DNA of 34,535 bases from Pseudanabaena frigida. Its GTDB lineage: Bacteria; Cyanobacteriota; Cyanobacteriia; Pseudanabaenales; Pseudanabaenaceae. The stretch is from positions 1 to 34,535 of the forward strand of contig QBML01000038.1 of the NCBI GenBank assembly GCA_003242085.1. The letters are read 5' to 3'. Under the pieces are notes generated by a model that worked only from the letters and a program-made list of their open reading frames with translations, searched no databases and was not told where the DNA came from. Shown here in pieces: positions 24,474-32,462 of the stretch (positions are counted from its first letter, which is position 1; each line of letters starts with the position of its first letter). A program made the translations under genes and the position numbers.

Positions 24474-25256
24474 ATGGCAAAATTCAATTATTACGATCGC
24501 ATTGCTCAGAACTACGACCAAACGCGCTGGTTGACAGAACCAATTGCCGAAGAGGTCGCCGATTTTATTTTGAAATTAGTTGAGGCAAGACCTGAAACCT
24601 CTTTTTTAGAAGCAGGTGTCGGCACTGGCGTAAATGTTTTACCTCTGGTCAAGCGTGGCTATAAGGTGACAGGAATTGATGTTTCTCAAGAAATGCTCAA
24701 TCGGTTTCGCCAAAAATTGCCAGAAGTTCCATCAAATCTAAACTTAGTCTGTGGTGATGCTTCTCAATTAGATTTTCCAGATCGGAGTTTTGATGTTGTT
24801 TTAACTGTGCATATGGTTCACACTGTTGCTAATTGGCAAAGGTTTCTCGATGAGATTACTCGCGTGTTAAACCCCAACGGCTTTTATCTCAATGCTCAAT
24901 GCATTACACCACCTGCAAGGCTGGAATTTGAGAACTATTTTCGAGCAATCTTGGCAAAGTATGAAGCTCAGGATTCTCAGCCTGAACCTAAGCCAATCGC
25001 TAAAATCAACATAGACATAGACCAATATTTCCTCAACAAAAGCTATCAATCCAATTACGCGATCGCTAAGGAATGGACAGTTAGCAATACGGTTAGAGAA
25101 CTCTTGAGTTTCTTTAAATTACGAGCCTATGGATTCTGTTGGCGCGTATCTGAGGAAATTTTTGAACAGGCGATTGCTGAATTTGAAGATTTTTGTATCG
25201 AGCGCTATTGCTCACTAGATACAGAACTATCATCTACCGCTAAGTTTGAAATATGA
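24474..25256 (+). CDS. Class I SAM-dependent methyltransferase
   Basis: A 260-residue methyltransferase. It shows YYDRIAQNYDQTRWL at the start, motif I FLEAGVGTGVNVLPL (residues about 44-58), the acidic strand VTGIDVSQEML, and the motif IV region DRSFDVVLTVHMVHTV. It belongs to the Methyltransf_11 type and resembles ubiquinone/menaquinone-like or small-molecule enzymes. It starts 16 bases after SBP 5 and is surely its operon partner. The pairing of an SBP with a methyltransferase is also seen at 9008-10960, so the association occurs twice in this island. The stop overlaps the start of a GNAT remnant (ATGA). Confidence 0.83.
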   Translation: MAKFNYYDRIAQNYDQTRWLTEPIAEEVADFILKLVEARPETSFLEAGVGTGVNVLPLVKRGYKVTGIDVSQEMLNRFRQKLPEVPSNLNLVCGDASQLDFPDRSFDVVLTVHMVHTVANWQRFLDEITRVLNPNGFYLNAQCITPPARLEFENYFRAILAKYEAQDSQPEPKPIAKINIDIDQYFLNKSYQSNYAIAKEWTVSNTVRELLSFFKLRAYGFCWRVSEEIFEQAIAEFEDFCIERYCSLDTELSSTAKFEI

Positions 25257-25345
25257 GAATACCACAGGCTTTAACTCAAACTCTCATCCGTTCTTATCAA
25301 GATAACGATCTCGATGCCATCGCTTAACTTTGGAGCAGCACTTAG
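25253..25345 (+). pseudogene. GNAT acetyltransferase N-terminal remnant
   Basis: ATG 25253 overlaps the methyltransferase stop. The frame reads MRIPQALTQTLIRSYQDNDLDAIA, then TAA, then LWSST, then TAG. IRxYQDxDLDAIxxLW is the usual start of a GNAT-fold N-acetyltransferase. Everything after about 31 residues is missing, probably lost during mobile-element rearrangement. It is short, so the assignment is tentative. Confidence 0.45.
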
Positions 25346-25448
25346 CATGAGAATTTCCGTATTTACAATATTCCCATCTGTACTCAGAATGGAAACTACT
25401 ACTAACAAAACTTATTCCGTAAGGTAGTAATTTGGTAGCAGAAATTGA

Positions 25449-26266
25449 GGTAGTGCTAAAAAGGAAAGGATATAGGAAAATATCAAGATGTTTGATACAA
25501 AGTAAAGCAATGTCAGAGTCAATGCCATCCTGTCCATCCTGCCAGTCGGTATCCGTGGTTAAGAACGGTAGTACAAGACATGGGAAGCAAAACTATAAAT
25601 GTCGAGACTGTGGTCGTCAATTTGTAGAAAATCCTCAGTGGCAGAGAATTTCAGAGCGTATCCAAGACACTTATGACCTTCTAGAGAGACTACTACTAGA
25701 AAAAATCCCACTAACTGGAATTGCCAGAGTCCTCAAGATTTCAGAACGATGGTTGCAGAGCTACGTGAATCATAAATATGAAAACATTCCCCAACAGGTT
25801 GAGGTAGAAACAAAACCAAAACACCGTTTGACTATACAGATGGATGAATTATGGTCTTTTGTGGATGACAAAGGTAACAAACAGTAGGTATGGCTTGCCA
25901 TTGATGCTGAGACTCGTGAAATTGTGGGTTGTTATATCGGCGAACGCTCTGGCGAATCAGCTCAAAAATTATGGGAATCGTTGCCTAGTGTCTATCGCCA
26001 ATGCGCGGTTATTTATACTGATTTCTACACACCTTATCCAGTTGTTCTTCCTAGCAAACGTCATAGGGCAGTGGGTAAAGAAACGGGAAAGACCAACTAT
26101 ATTGAGAGATTCAACTGTACGTTACGACAACGGGTATCAAGACTAGTTAGAAAGACCCTACCCTTTTCTAAAAAGTTGGAAAACCACATCGGAGCCATTT
26201 GGAATTTTATTCATCATTACAACGCTTCTTTGCCTGTTCGTTCATCCTTTCCTTTTTAGGACTGCC
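25449..26266 (+). mobile_element. IS1-family insertion sequence, copy with inactivated transposase
   Basis: The terminal inverted repeats are about 23 bp with two mismatches (GGTAGTGCTAAAAAGGAAAG at the left; the right end's complement starts GGCAGTCCTAAAAAGGAAAG), spanning about 818 bp. Similarity may extend a few bases outward (CAGAAAT at both ends). I see no target duplication, which fits an old or rearranged copy. It is a different subgroup from the element at 21189 by its repeats and protein. Confidence 0.85.
25510..26259 (+). pseudogene. IS1-family transposase with in-frame amber stop
   Basis: Read through its stop, the frame gives a 249-codon IS1-type transposase: zinc ribbon CPSCQSVSVVKNG...CRDCGRQF, helix-turn-helix, QMDELWSFVDD, IYTDFYTPY and YIERFNCTLRQR. 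A TAG at 25885-25887 falls where the relative at 21197 has the VWVWLAID stretch, so a TGG (Trp) to TAG change is likely. The catalytic domain after the stop is otherwise open to 26259. Translation should end before the second and third catalytic residues, so the copy is probably inactive, unless suppressed or mobilised in trans. Confidence 0.88.
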
Positions 26267-26290
26267 GATTTCTGTAACAAACATCAAATA

Positions 26291-26515
26291 GCGATCGCAA
26301 TACAGCAAAACATACAATTGATCGGCGATCACCTAAAATTTACGACTCACAGGAATAGCGATCGCCTTTAGGAGATAGATTGTTGATGCGATCGCCTAAT
26401 AATCACGACTCACAGGAATAGCGATCGCCATGAGGAGATAGATTGCTGATCTCTTAGAAATTACGACTCACAGTTCTAGAGATCTCATACAGCAAAACCT
26501 TTAGCTGATGGATAA
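26291..26515. repeat. 63-bp HIP1-containing tandem repeat, block 1
   Basis: The anchor ACGACTCACAG recurs at 26342, 26405 and 26463, spaced 63 and 58 bases. A full unit carries two HIP1 octamers (GCGATCGC) and the string GGAGATAGATTG. The last unit is degenerate, with both HIP1 sites changed (GAGATCTC). The rest of 26267-26707 has no gene; it contains a short direct repeat, TTTTTCAGCC, at about 26608 and 26639 before the chlorite-dismutase gene. Confidence 0.8.
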
Positions 26516-26707
26516 TTGAGTCAATCTAAAAGTAGGATATGAGTTAATTTGTCCTTAAATATCGAACCAAATCGCAGTTACGTCATAAACTCTAGATATA
26601 TAGAATTTTTCAGCCATAGCTCATCGTAATTGACAAGATTTTTCAGCCGCAACTCATTTTGGCAGCTTAAACTGACCAATCAAGAATCAAAATCCTAAGA
26701 GGATGTA

Positions 26708-27265
26708 ATGGATAATAGATATTCGTTTGTTGGCGGCAAGGAAGGCATATGGCAGGTAACAGATGTGCGGGGCATAGCTGGATCTTCTTTAGATCTCGTT
26801 GAAAGAGTAAATGTAGTAAATGATGCTGTCGCGGAATTGCCATTGGACAGTTCATGGGTTCTACAAAGTTTTACCAGCAATGTTCGCTATGCTATGCGTG
26901 ATGAAGTTACGGCTCTTCGGGCAGTACAGCCTGTACTGAATCGATCGGAAGCCATCTCTGCGGTGCTAATTCCGATTAAAAAAACTGTCGCGTGGTGGGA
27001 AATGGCACAAGATGAGCGACGGGCAATTTTTGAGGAACAGTCTCATCATACGGCTGTTGGATTGGATTATCTTCCAGAGGTTGCACGGCGGCTGATGCAC
27101 TGTCGCGATCTCGGAGAACCATTTGATTTTCTCACTTGGTTTGAATTTGCGCCTGAACACACTAAGGCTTTTGATGAATTACTGATGCGGATGCGTGCAA
27201 GCATAGAGTGGGAGTATGTGGAGCGAGAAGTTGAGGTTCGCTTGATTCGAGATGACATTTCATAA
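26708..27265 (+). CDS. Chlorite dismutase family protein, short (clade 2) form
   Basis: A 185-residue protein with the length of dimeric clade-2 chlorite dismutases. His114 (EEQSHHTAVG) and Arg127 (YLPEVARRLM) fall at exactly the numbers of the proximal haem ligand and distal catalytic arginine that I recall for Nitrobacter and Cyanothece enzymes. The blocks KKTVAWWEMAQDERRAIFEEQ and FDFLTWFEFAPEHTKAFDELL are also family-typical. If active, it splits chlorite to chloride and O2 on b-type haem in the cytoplasm; other family members are peroxidases or haem-synthesis enzymes. AAGAGG lies about 7 bases before ATG 26708. It stands alone between two blocks of the 63-bp repeat, so it may be a mobile or exchanged cassette. 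Confidence 0.88.
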   Translation: MDNRYSFVGGKEGIWQVTDVRGIAGSSLDLVERVNVVNDAVAELPLDSSWVLQSFTSNVRYAMRDEVTALRAVQPVLNRSEAISAVLIPIKKTVAWWEMAQDERRAIFEEQSHHTAVGLDYLPEVARRLMHCRDLGEPFDFLTWFEFAPEHTKAFDELLMRMRASIEWEYVEREVEVRLIRDDIS

Positions 27266-27393
27266 AGAAGCGATCACTCCGTTAAGGTTATCTGTTTCTA
27301 GGCGATATTAGGCAAGCAGAATTAGTTGAGTTGAGAGAAGTTATTGGCGATTCTTTTCTAGATGCGTAACGATTCAAAGACAAAAAATGTTAA

Positions 27394-27519
27394 GCGATCG
27401 CCTAAAACTCACGACTCACAGTACTAGCGATCACGTTTCAAAGATAGATTGTTGATGCGATCGCCTAAAAATCACGCCTCACAGTAATAGCGATCGCCTT
27501 GAGGAGACAGATTGCTGAT
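27394..27519. repeat. 63-bp HIP1-containing tandem repeat, block 2
   Basis: Two units of the repeat seen at 26291-26515, with anchors ACGACTCACAG at 27411 and ACGCCTCACAG at 27474 (63 apart). It lies in the gap between the chlorite-dismutase gene and the ATPase gene. The rest of 27266-27604 holds no convincing gene. Confidence 0.8.
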
Positions 27520-27604
27520 ATCATCTCGTTTGAATTAGAGTTAAATTTTTTAGTGATTTGCAGTTAACGGCAAAACTACAACGCAATTAAGTAGGGACTG
27601 TATA

Positions 27605-29191
27605 ATGGCATTGACCTTTCAAAAGTTAGCAAGATCAGCCGATTTCCCAAGTGAGGCTAGTAACGCGGGTTATCTAAAACCGAAAAATTGGGATGATTAC
27701 GATCACAAGACCTTATTTAGCCTCACTGTTTTTGATGAGCAGGGTAACAAGCAGACTATTGGTAACATAAAAATAGGTTTTGTTGGTCAAAATGGGGGAT
27801 GGACTGAAGAGCAAATTCCAGAGCAATTTGATGTGCTGCCTGAAACTTTTTATTCTCTTGGTCAGGATGCTGATTACTACAAAAATATAGTAGAAAGTCT
27901 TTCTCAAGAAATAGCTGTTAATGTTCTCACTGCTCTCGGCGATGTTGTGCATAATTCTGATCGCCTTGAAATTGCTGAAAACGAACGTGCTTTTCGGATT
28001 TCCTTACTTAGGTCTGTGAACCACACCACTATTGACAATCAGTTTAGAAGAATTCTGCGCCATGAAGCCCAACTCACTAAATATAATTTTTTCTATGAAA
28101 AGGTCGCTAATGCACGTTATTCAGGAATCAGGGTTGACTTCACTGTTGAGCCAAATACTAAGCCTTCTTCTAATATTCATATACTAATCAGCCGTAATGG
28201 AGTGGGAAAAACAACCCTGCTTAATAATATGGTTAATGCACTTCTTCCTAATAGAGGTTCTACAGAAGAAACTGGCAGTTTTTTTACTCCATCACAATCG
28301 AATGAAACTGCCACAATCGATAATGATTACTTTGCTGGCGTTGTTTCTGTTTCCTTTAGTGCTTTTGATCCTTTTACTCCTCCCAACGATCAGCCTGATG
28401 CTGATGCTGGAATGCGCTATTACTATGTAGGGCTAAAAAAGCGTTCTTCTCAACAAGACCAAGTGATTTTGGGGCTGAAAGATAAAGACAATTTGTGTTG
28501 CGATTTCGTAGATAGTCTAAACATATGTTTTGCGTTAACAGCGAAGAAAACTCGTTGGATAAATGCGGTTAGGACATTAGAGTCAGATTTTAATTTTGCT
28601 GAAATGGATTTGTGTGACCTTACTAATGTATATGAAGTAGATCAATCCGATAATAAACAGATGTTTTCTGAAAGGGCAAAAGCACTTTTCCAACTAATGA
28701 GTTCGGGTCACACCATCGTACTTTTAACTATTACAAAACTAGTTGAAACGGTTGAAGAAAAAACCTTAGTTCTGCTTGATGAGCCTGAAAGCCATCTTCA
28801 TCCACCATTATTATCAGCATTTACGCGAGCGTTATCTGATTTGCTGGTTAATCGTAATGGTGTAGCGATCATCGCCACCCATTCGCCAGTAGTGTTACAA
28901 GAAGTACCTAAATCTTGCGTTTCGATACTCCGAAGAACTAGGCTTATTGCAAATGTCGATAGACCAGAAAGTGAGACATTTGCAGAGAATGTGGGGATTT
29001 TAACGCGAGAGGTTTTCGGATTAGAAGTTTCTAAATCTGGATTTCACAACTTACTGGCGAAATCTGTTGCTGAAGGCAAAAGCTACGAAGAAATAGAACA
29101 AGAATATCAGAGTCAACTTGGTTTTGAGGGGAAAACAATTTTACGATCAATGGTAATGGTTAGAGATTCGCAATTGGGGGCTATCGAATGA
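27605..29191 (+). CDS. AAA/ABC-type ATPase of a Septu-like (PtuA-like) defence module
   Basis: A 528-residue ATPase of the AAA_21/OLD-like ABC class. The P-loop is SRNGVGKTT at residues 196-204, where the usual first glycine is serine. An ABC-signature-like MSSGHT lies near residue 365, Walker B TLVLLDEPESHLHP near 390-402, and the switch histidine in IIATHSP near 424. The first 150 residues show no known motif. Its gene overlaps the HNH nuclease gene by ATGA, so the pair is translationally coupled. ATPase + HNH pairs of this layout are Septu systems, in which PtuA senses infection and PtuB cuts nucleic acid. Septu membership is inferred from architecture. There is no reverse transcriptase nearby, so it is not a retron. 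Confidence 0.8.
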   Translation: MALTFQKLARSADFPSEASNAGYLKPKNWDDYDHKTLFSLTVFDEQGNKQTIGNIKIGFVGQNGGWTEEQIPEQFDVLPETFYSLGQDADYYKNIVESLSQEIAVNVLTALGDVVHNSDRLEIAENERAFRISLLRSVNHTTIDNQFRRILRHEAQLTKYNFFYEKVANARYSGIRVDFTVEPNTKPSSNIHILISRNGVGKTTLLNNMVNALLPNRGSTEETGSFFTPSQSNETATIDNDYFAGVVSVSFSAFDPFTPPNDQPDADAGMRYYYVGLKKRSSQQDQVILGLKDKDNLCCDFVDSLNICFALTAKKTRWINAVRTLESDFNFAEMDLCDLTNVYEVDQSDNKQMFSERAKALFQLMSSGHTIVLLTITKLVETVEEKTLVLLDEPESHLHPPLLSAFTRALSDLLVNRNGVAIIATHSPVVLQEVPKSCVSILRRTRLIANVDRPESETFAENVGILTREVFGLEVSKSGFHNLLAKSVAEGKSYEEIEQEYQSQLGFEGKTILRSMVMVRDSQLGAIE

Positions 29192-30048
29192 GAGCTTTAA
29201 CTGCACCAAATTACGATCCTCTGACAGTTTACCAAACATGCATCAATGGCGTTACAGACGATAGCTTAATCGACAGACTCAATAATATAACTGACGAAAT
29301 TGTTTTTGCAGCCAAGGATTACGAGCAAAAGGCTAAGGCTCAACTGCTTTATACTATTCCCAAAAACAACTGTAAGAATAATGAAATTGCTTTAGGCAAA
29401 GTAACTAAAGAGGAACTCAAAGAAGTTTACACCTCATATATGGTAGTGAGTTCAAAACCAGCAAGGGATATCTATGACTCATTGTTATCGCAGGCTCATT
29501 TAGGTAAATGTCCTTATTGTGGCTTTGGTCAGACTAGAACCTTAGATCATTATCTACCTAAAGCTAAATATCCTCAATTCTCAGTTCTCCCATTTAATTT
29601 AGTACCATCCTGTAGAGATTGTAATACAGGTAAAAACACGGCAATTGCGACTACAGCAGAAGCGCAAAGCCTACATCCCTACTTTGATCACCAGATTTTT
29701 ATTAATGATCAATGGCTCTACGCAAAAGTAAATGAAACTAAGCCTGCGACTATTTATTTTTTTGTGAAAGCTCCAAAGCAATGGGACGAGATATCTAAAG
29801 CAAGAGTTCAGGCGCACTTTTGCAATTTTAATTTGTCTTCACGATATTCAGTGGAGGCGGGCGATGCGCTAGTTTCCTTGAGAGATGTCTTAATCAGCTA
29901 TTGTCAGTCATTCGGTTCAAAGTCAGTAAGAGATCTCTTAAAGATAGAAGCTAACTCTTCTGCTAAACAGCATAGTAACTCTTGGAAAACGGCTATGTTA
30001 CAGGCACTTGTAGTAAGTGATTGGTATTGTGATGGTGGATTTCTATAA
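29188..30048 (+). CDS. HNH endonuclease (PtuB-like)
   Basis: A 286-residue nuclease. The HNH core starts at residue 108: Cys108 and Cys111 (CPYCG), Asp120-His121 (LDHYLPK), Asn137 (FNLVPSC), then Cys142, Cys145 and Asn146 (CRDCN). The four cysteines make a structural zinc site and His121 is the expected general base. The N-terminal 100 residues are helical and may bind the ATPase partner. A conserved-looking C-terminal region (residues about 180-286) has no motif I know. It overlaps the upstream ATPase gene by four bases and there is no further gene before 30323. As the effector of the pair it would cleave DNA or RNA on activation. Confidence 0.83.
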   Translation: MRALTAPNYDPLTVYQTCINGVTDDSLIDRLNNITDEIVFAAKDYEQKAKAQLLYTIPKNNCKNNEIALGKVTKEELKEVYTSYMVVSSKPARDIYDSLLSQAHLGKCPYCGFGQTRTLDHYLPKAKYPQFSVLPFNLVPSCRDCNTGKNTAIATTAEAQSLHPYFDHQIFINDQWLYAKVNETKPATIYFFVKAPKQWDEISKARVQAHFCNFNLSSRYSVEAGDALVSLRDVLISYCQSFGSKSVRDLLKIEANSSAKQHSNSWKTAMLQALVVSDWYCDGGFL

Positions 30049-30322
30049 GCTGTGCTTTGGCAAGTTATAGATGGTTGGCTTAGGTGTTAAATTTGGATAA
30101 ATTATTAGTGATCGCAAAGACCCATAATTATTAAGCGATCAGTTTAACGGGGCTGCAAGTATTGTTCTCCCAAATTTGATAGGCATCCACTTGAGCGATA
30201 TACAAGCGAAATTAGGTAGATAAAGCTCAAATTCTTGTACCGCCTACCACGCGGCAGTGTAATATTTTCGGTTTTAAGTTTAGACTTGAGTAGAAATCGC
30301 GAAGGGAAGAGCGCAAGCACCC

Positions 30323-32119
30323 ATGAATAAACCCGAAGATATTCCCACCCTATGGCAAAACTCTCGGAATTGGCTAGGAATGCAAATGGGCGTAGACGAA
30401 CATCGTAAAGCCGAGGTGTATTTAGAAATCTCACAGGCTGCCACATTACGCGATGCTTCCTACTGGCTTCAGGTTGTTTTTGCGGCAGGTATCGCCACCC
30501 TTGGGCTTATTCTCAACAGCCCCGCAGTAATTATTGGCGCAATGCTAATTTCTCCTCTAATGGGACCGATTCTCTCATTAGGGCTTTCTCTAGCAACTGG
30601 GGACTTTGTCTTGCTAGCTCGGGCGATCGCTAATCTCACCTTGAGTTGCACGGTGGCAATTAGTTTTGCCGTCATCCTGATTTTCTCGCTGCCTTTTAAG
30701 GAAATTACCAGCGAAATCGTCGGGCGGACTCAACCGAACACCCTCGATCTGGTAATCGCCCTTTTTTCGGGAGCCGTCGGCGCATTAGCTACCTGTCGTC
30801 CCATTAAAGGCGTAGTCAACTCCATTCCAGGAGCCGCGATCGCTGTCGCCCTCATGCCACCTCTATGCGTAGTTGGCTATGGCATCGGTACTGCTTTAAG
30901 CCTAAATCTATCTGATGGCTTCCAAACTGCAAGGGGCGGAGGATTGCTATTTCTCACTAATCTGGTAGCGATCGCCTTTTCATCATTGCTTGTTTTTCTT
31001 GCTCTACATATTGATACAGATACAGTGCGTGAAAAAGTGAGAATTTGGGAAGCAAACGATCCTGAAAGCGACATCATTCAAACATTTCTTGGTAACTATC
31101 CATTTTTACAAAAATTACGCCCCATCGGTAGCTTACTAGGAAGGTTACTGGTAGGGTTGTTAGCGGTTCTAGCGCTTTTAGTTCCCCTAAGTAATGCCTT
31201 TGGCCGCTTAGGTAATGAGGTCGCTCAAAAACAACGACAGAACTTTTTACGACGCAATGTCACGGAGATCTGGCAAAAAGATTTTGGAACTCTTCCCGAT
31301 GGACAGCCTCGCTCTACAATTGAACGAGTTTCCATTCGTGAACAGGATCGGCTGATCAATTTACAGCTAAACATTTTCACCAGCAAACTTTACTCACCTA
31401 TAGAAAAAGAACAATATATTAAAGAACTTGCTCAAAAAATTGACAAGGAACCCAAACAAATTCAATTAACCCTCAACGAGATTCCGATCGCCTCCAATGA
31501 AATTCTGACTAAACAAGAAGAAGTAAAAACGGTAGTAGAAACTCCTGCGCCTAATTTTCAAGAGTTACAGGTCAATCTCTTTCAAAAGCTAAATGCCTCT
31601 CTGGTCGATCTTGCCCTACCTCCCAAAGTTCAGTTACTAGACTATGCAGTCACTACGAGTAAAGCTCAGGCAATAGTTGTTTCGATTACTTATCTCAGCG
31701 ATCGGGATCTGAGTGATGATGCTCGTTCCTTAGTGATTCAAGATATTCGCACTCGATTAGATATCAAAGATGCGAATGTCAAGTTAGAACATATCAATAC
31801 ATCAGCAGGAGAAATTCTATTTGAGGAGGATAAATCTATCCTTCCATTATCGGCAAATAGCACATTAGACAAAATCGGCGCTTTACTCAAAAATTATCCT
31901 TCACTCAATCTCAATATATCAATTTCTCGGCGCAATTCAGAGTCATTCAGTTTTGAAAAATCACGATACAACGCGATCGCATTATATCTGTTTACCAAAT
32001 GGCAAATCGGACAAGAGCGAATCAGGTTATCTGTCCTATCAGGACTTTCTAGTGAATTGACTCCCATCAAATTACCGCAGGATGGTAGATCATCGTTACG
32101 TTTAAATGTAAACAATTAA
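30323..32119 (+). CDS. DUF389 membrane protein with OmpA-like C-terminal domain
   Basis: A 598-residue protein. Residues about 40-300 form a DUF389 domain: hydrophobic helices with the signature LNSPAVIIGAMLISPLMGPILSLG and a second block GALATCRPIKGVVNSIPGAAIAVALMPPLCVVGYGIG. About 280 soluble residues follow. Their last ~100 (GEILFEEDKSILPLSANSTLDKIG and later NLNISISRR) look like an OmpA/MotB-type peptidoglycan-associated fold. The function of DUF389 is not established. The tail suggests the protein tethers to the cell wall. Its start has no strong ribosome site; ATG 30323 fits the family. It ends against the IS30 remnant at 32121. Upstream, 30049-30322 shows no gene. Confidence 0.83.
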   Translation: MNKPEDIPTLWQNSRNWLGMQMGVDEHRKAEVYLEISQAATLRDASYWLQVVFAAGIATLGLILNSPAVIIGAMLISPLMGPILSLGLSLATGDFVLLARAIANLTLSCTVAISFAVILIFSLPFKEITSEIVGRTQPNTLDLVIALFSGAVGALATCRPIKGVVNSIPGAAIAVALMPPLCVVGYGIGTALSLNLSDGFQTARGGGLLFLTNLVAIAFSSLLVFLALHIDTDTVREKVRIWEANDPESDIIQTFLGNYPFLQKLRPIGSLLGRLLVGLLAVLALLVPLSNAFGRLGNEVAQKQRQNFLRRNVTEIWQKDFGTLPDGQPRSTIERVSIREQDRLINLQLNIFTSKLYSPIEKEQYIKELAQKIDKEPKQIQLTLNEIPIASNEILTKQEEVKTVVETPAPNFQELQVNLFQKLNASLVDLALPPKVQLLDYAVTTSKAQAIVVSITYLSDRDLSDDARSLVIQDIRTRLDIKDANVKLEHINTSAGEILFEEDKSILPLSANSTLDKIGALLKNYPSLNLNISISRRNSESFSFEKSRYNAIALYLFTKWQIGQERIRLSVLSGLSSELTPIKLPQDGRSSLRLNVNN

Positions 32120-32120
32120 T

Positions 32121-32440
32121 CGCCAAAGGATAAAATGTAACGGATTCTAATGAAGCAAAGATTACTTCGTAACGGATACGATAGTCAGGAAATTTTCTCT
32201 GTCTGTGTTTTATAAAATCCACTTCCCTCTAAAAGTCTTCTTCTTTTACAATTTTGAAATTTGCATTTTTAGGATAGAATTCTCTAATCAACCCATTTGT
32301 ATATTCATTCAATCCACACTCCCATGCATGATATAGATTTGCGAAAAAAGTGTCTGGTTGCAAGTTTTCAGAGAGCTTCTCATGTCCACAGAATTCTCTT
32401 CCATATCAAATATCATTGTCTCTCGGAATGCTGACTTTAT
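32121..32440 (-). pseudogene. IS30-family transposase C-terminal remnant, multiply mutated
   Basis: One minus-strand frame reads VSIPRDNDI-stop-YGREFCGHEKLS...DTFFANLYHAWECG, then GLNEYTNGLIREFYPKNANF...KEEDF-stop-REVDFIKHRQRKFPDYRIRYEVIFASLESV. FxxNLYxAWExGxNEYTNGLIRxFYPK is the hallmark of IS30 transposases (DDE catalytic core). The stops are TGA at 32406-32408 and TAG at 32229-32231, both in the same frame. No start or terminal repeats are found, so only the C-terminal third survives. It fills most of the 515-base gap after the DUF389 gene. Confidence 0.8.
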
Positions 32441-32462
32441 AGCAGTTTTTAGTTGAGTGCAA

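Noticed and set aside
26291-26515. Possible CRISPR array
   Set aside because: Both the repeated core and the intervening sequence are conserved between units, and unit spacing is 58-63 bp with HIP1 octamers, so there are no unique spacers.
27286-27369. Open stretch reading GYLFLGDIRQAELVELREVIGDSFLDA
   Set aside because: It has no start codon and no clear family. It might be the tail of a lost gene, but the evidence is too thin to list as a feature.
27605-30048. Retron-type or Gabija-type defence system
   Set aside because: No reverse transcriptase or msr/msd-like RNA is seen, and there is no UvrD-like helicase; the ATPase + HNH pair alone fits Septu best.
30144-30446. Minus-strand open frame of 100 codons
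   Set aside because: It overlaps the start of the DUF389 gene on the other strand and shows no family features; it is a shadow frame.
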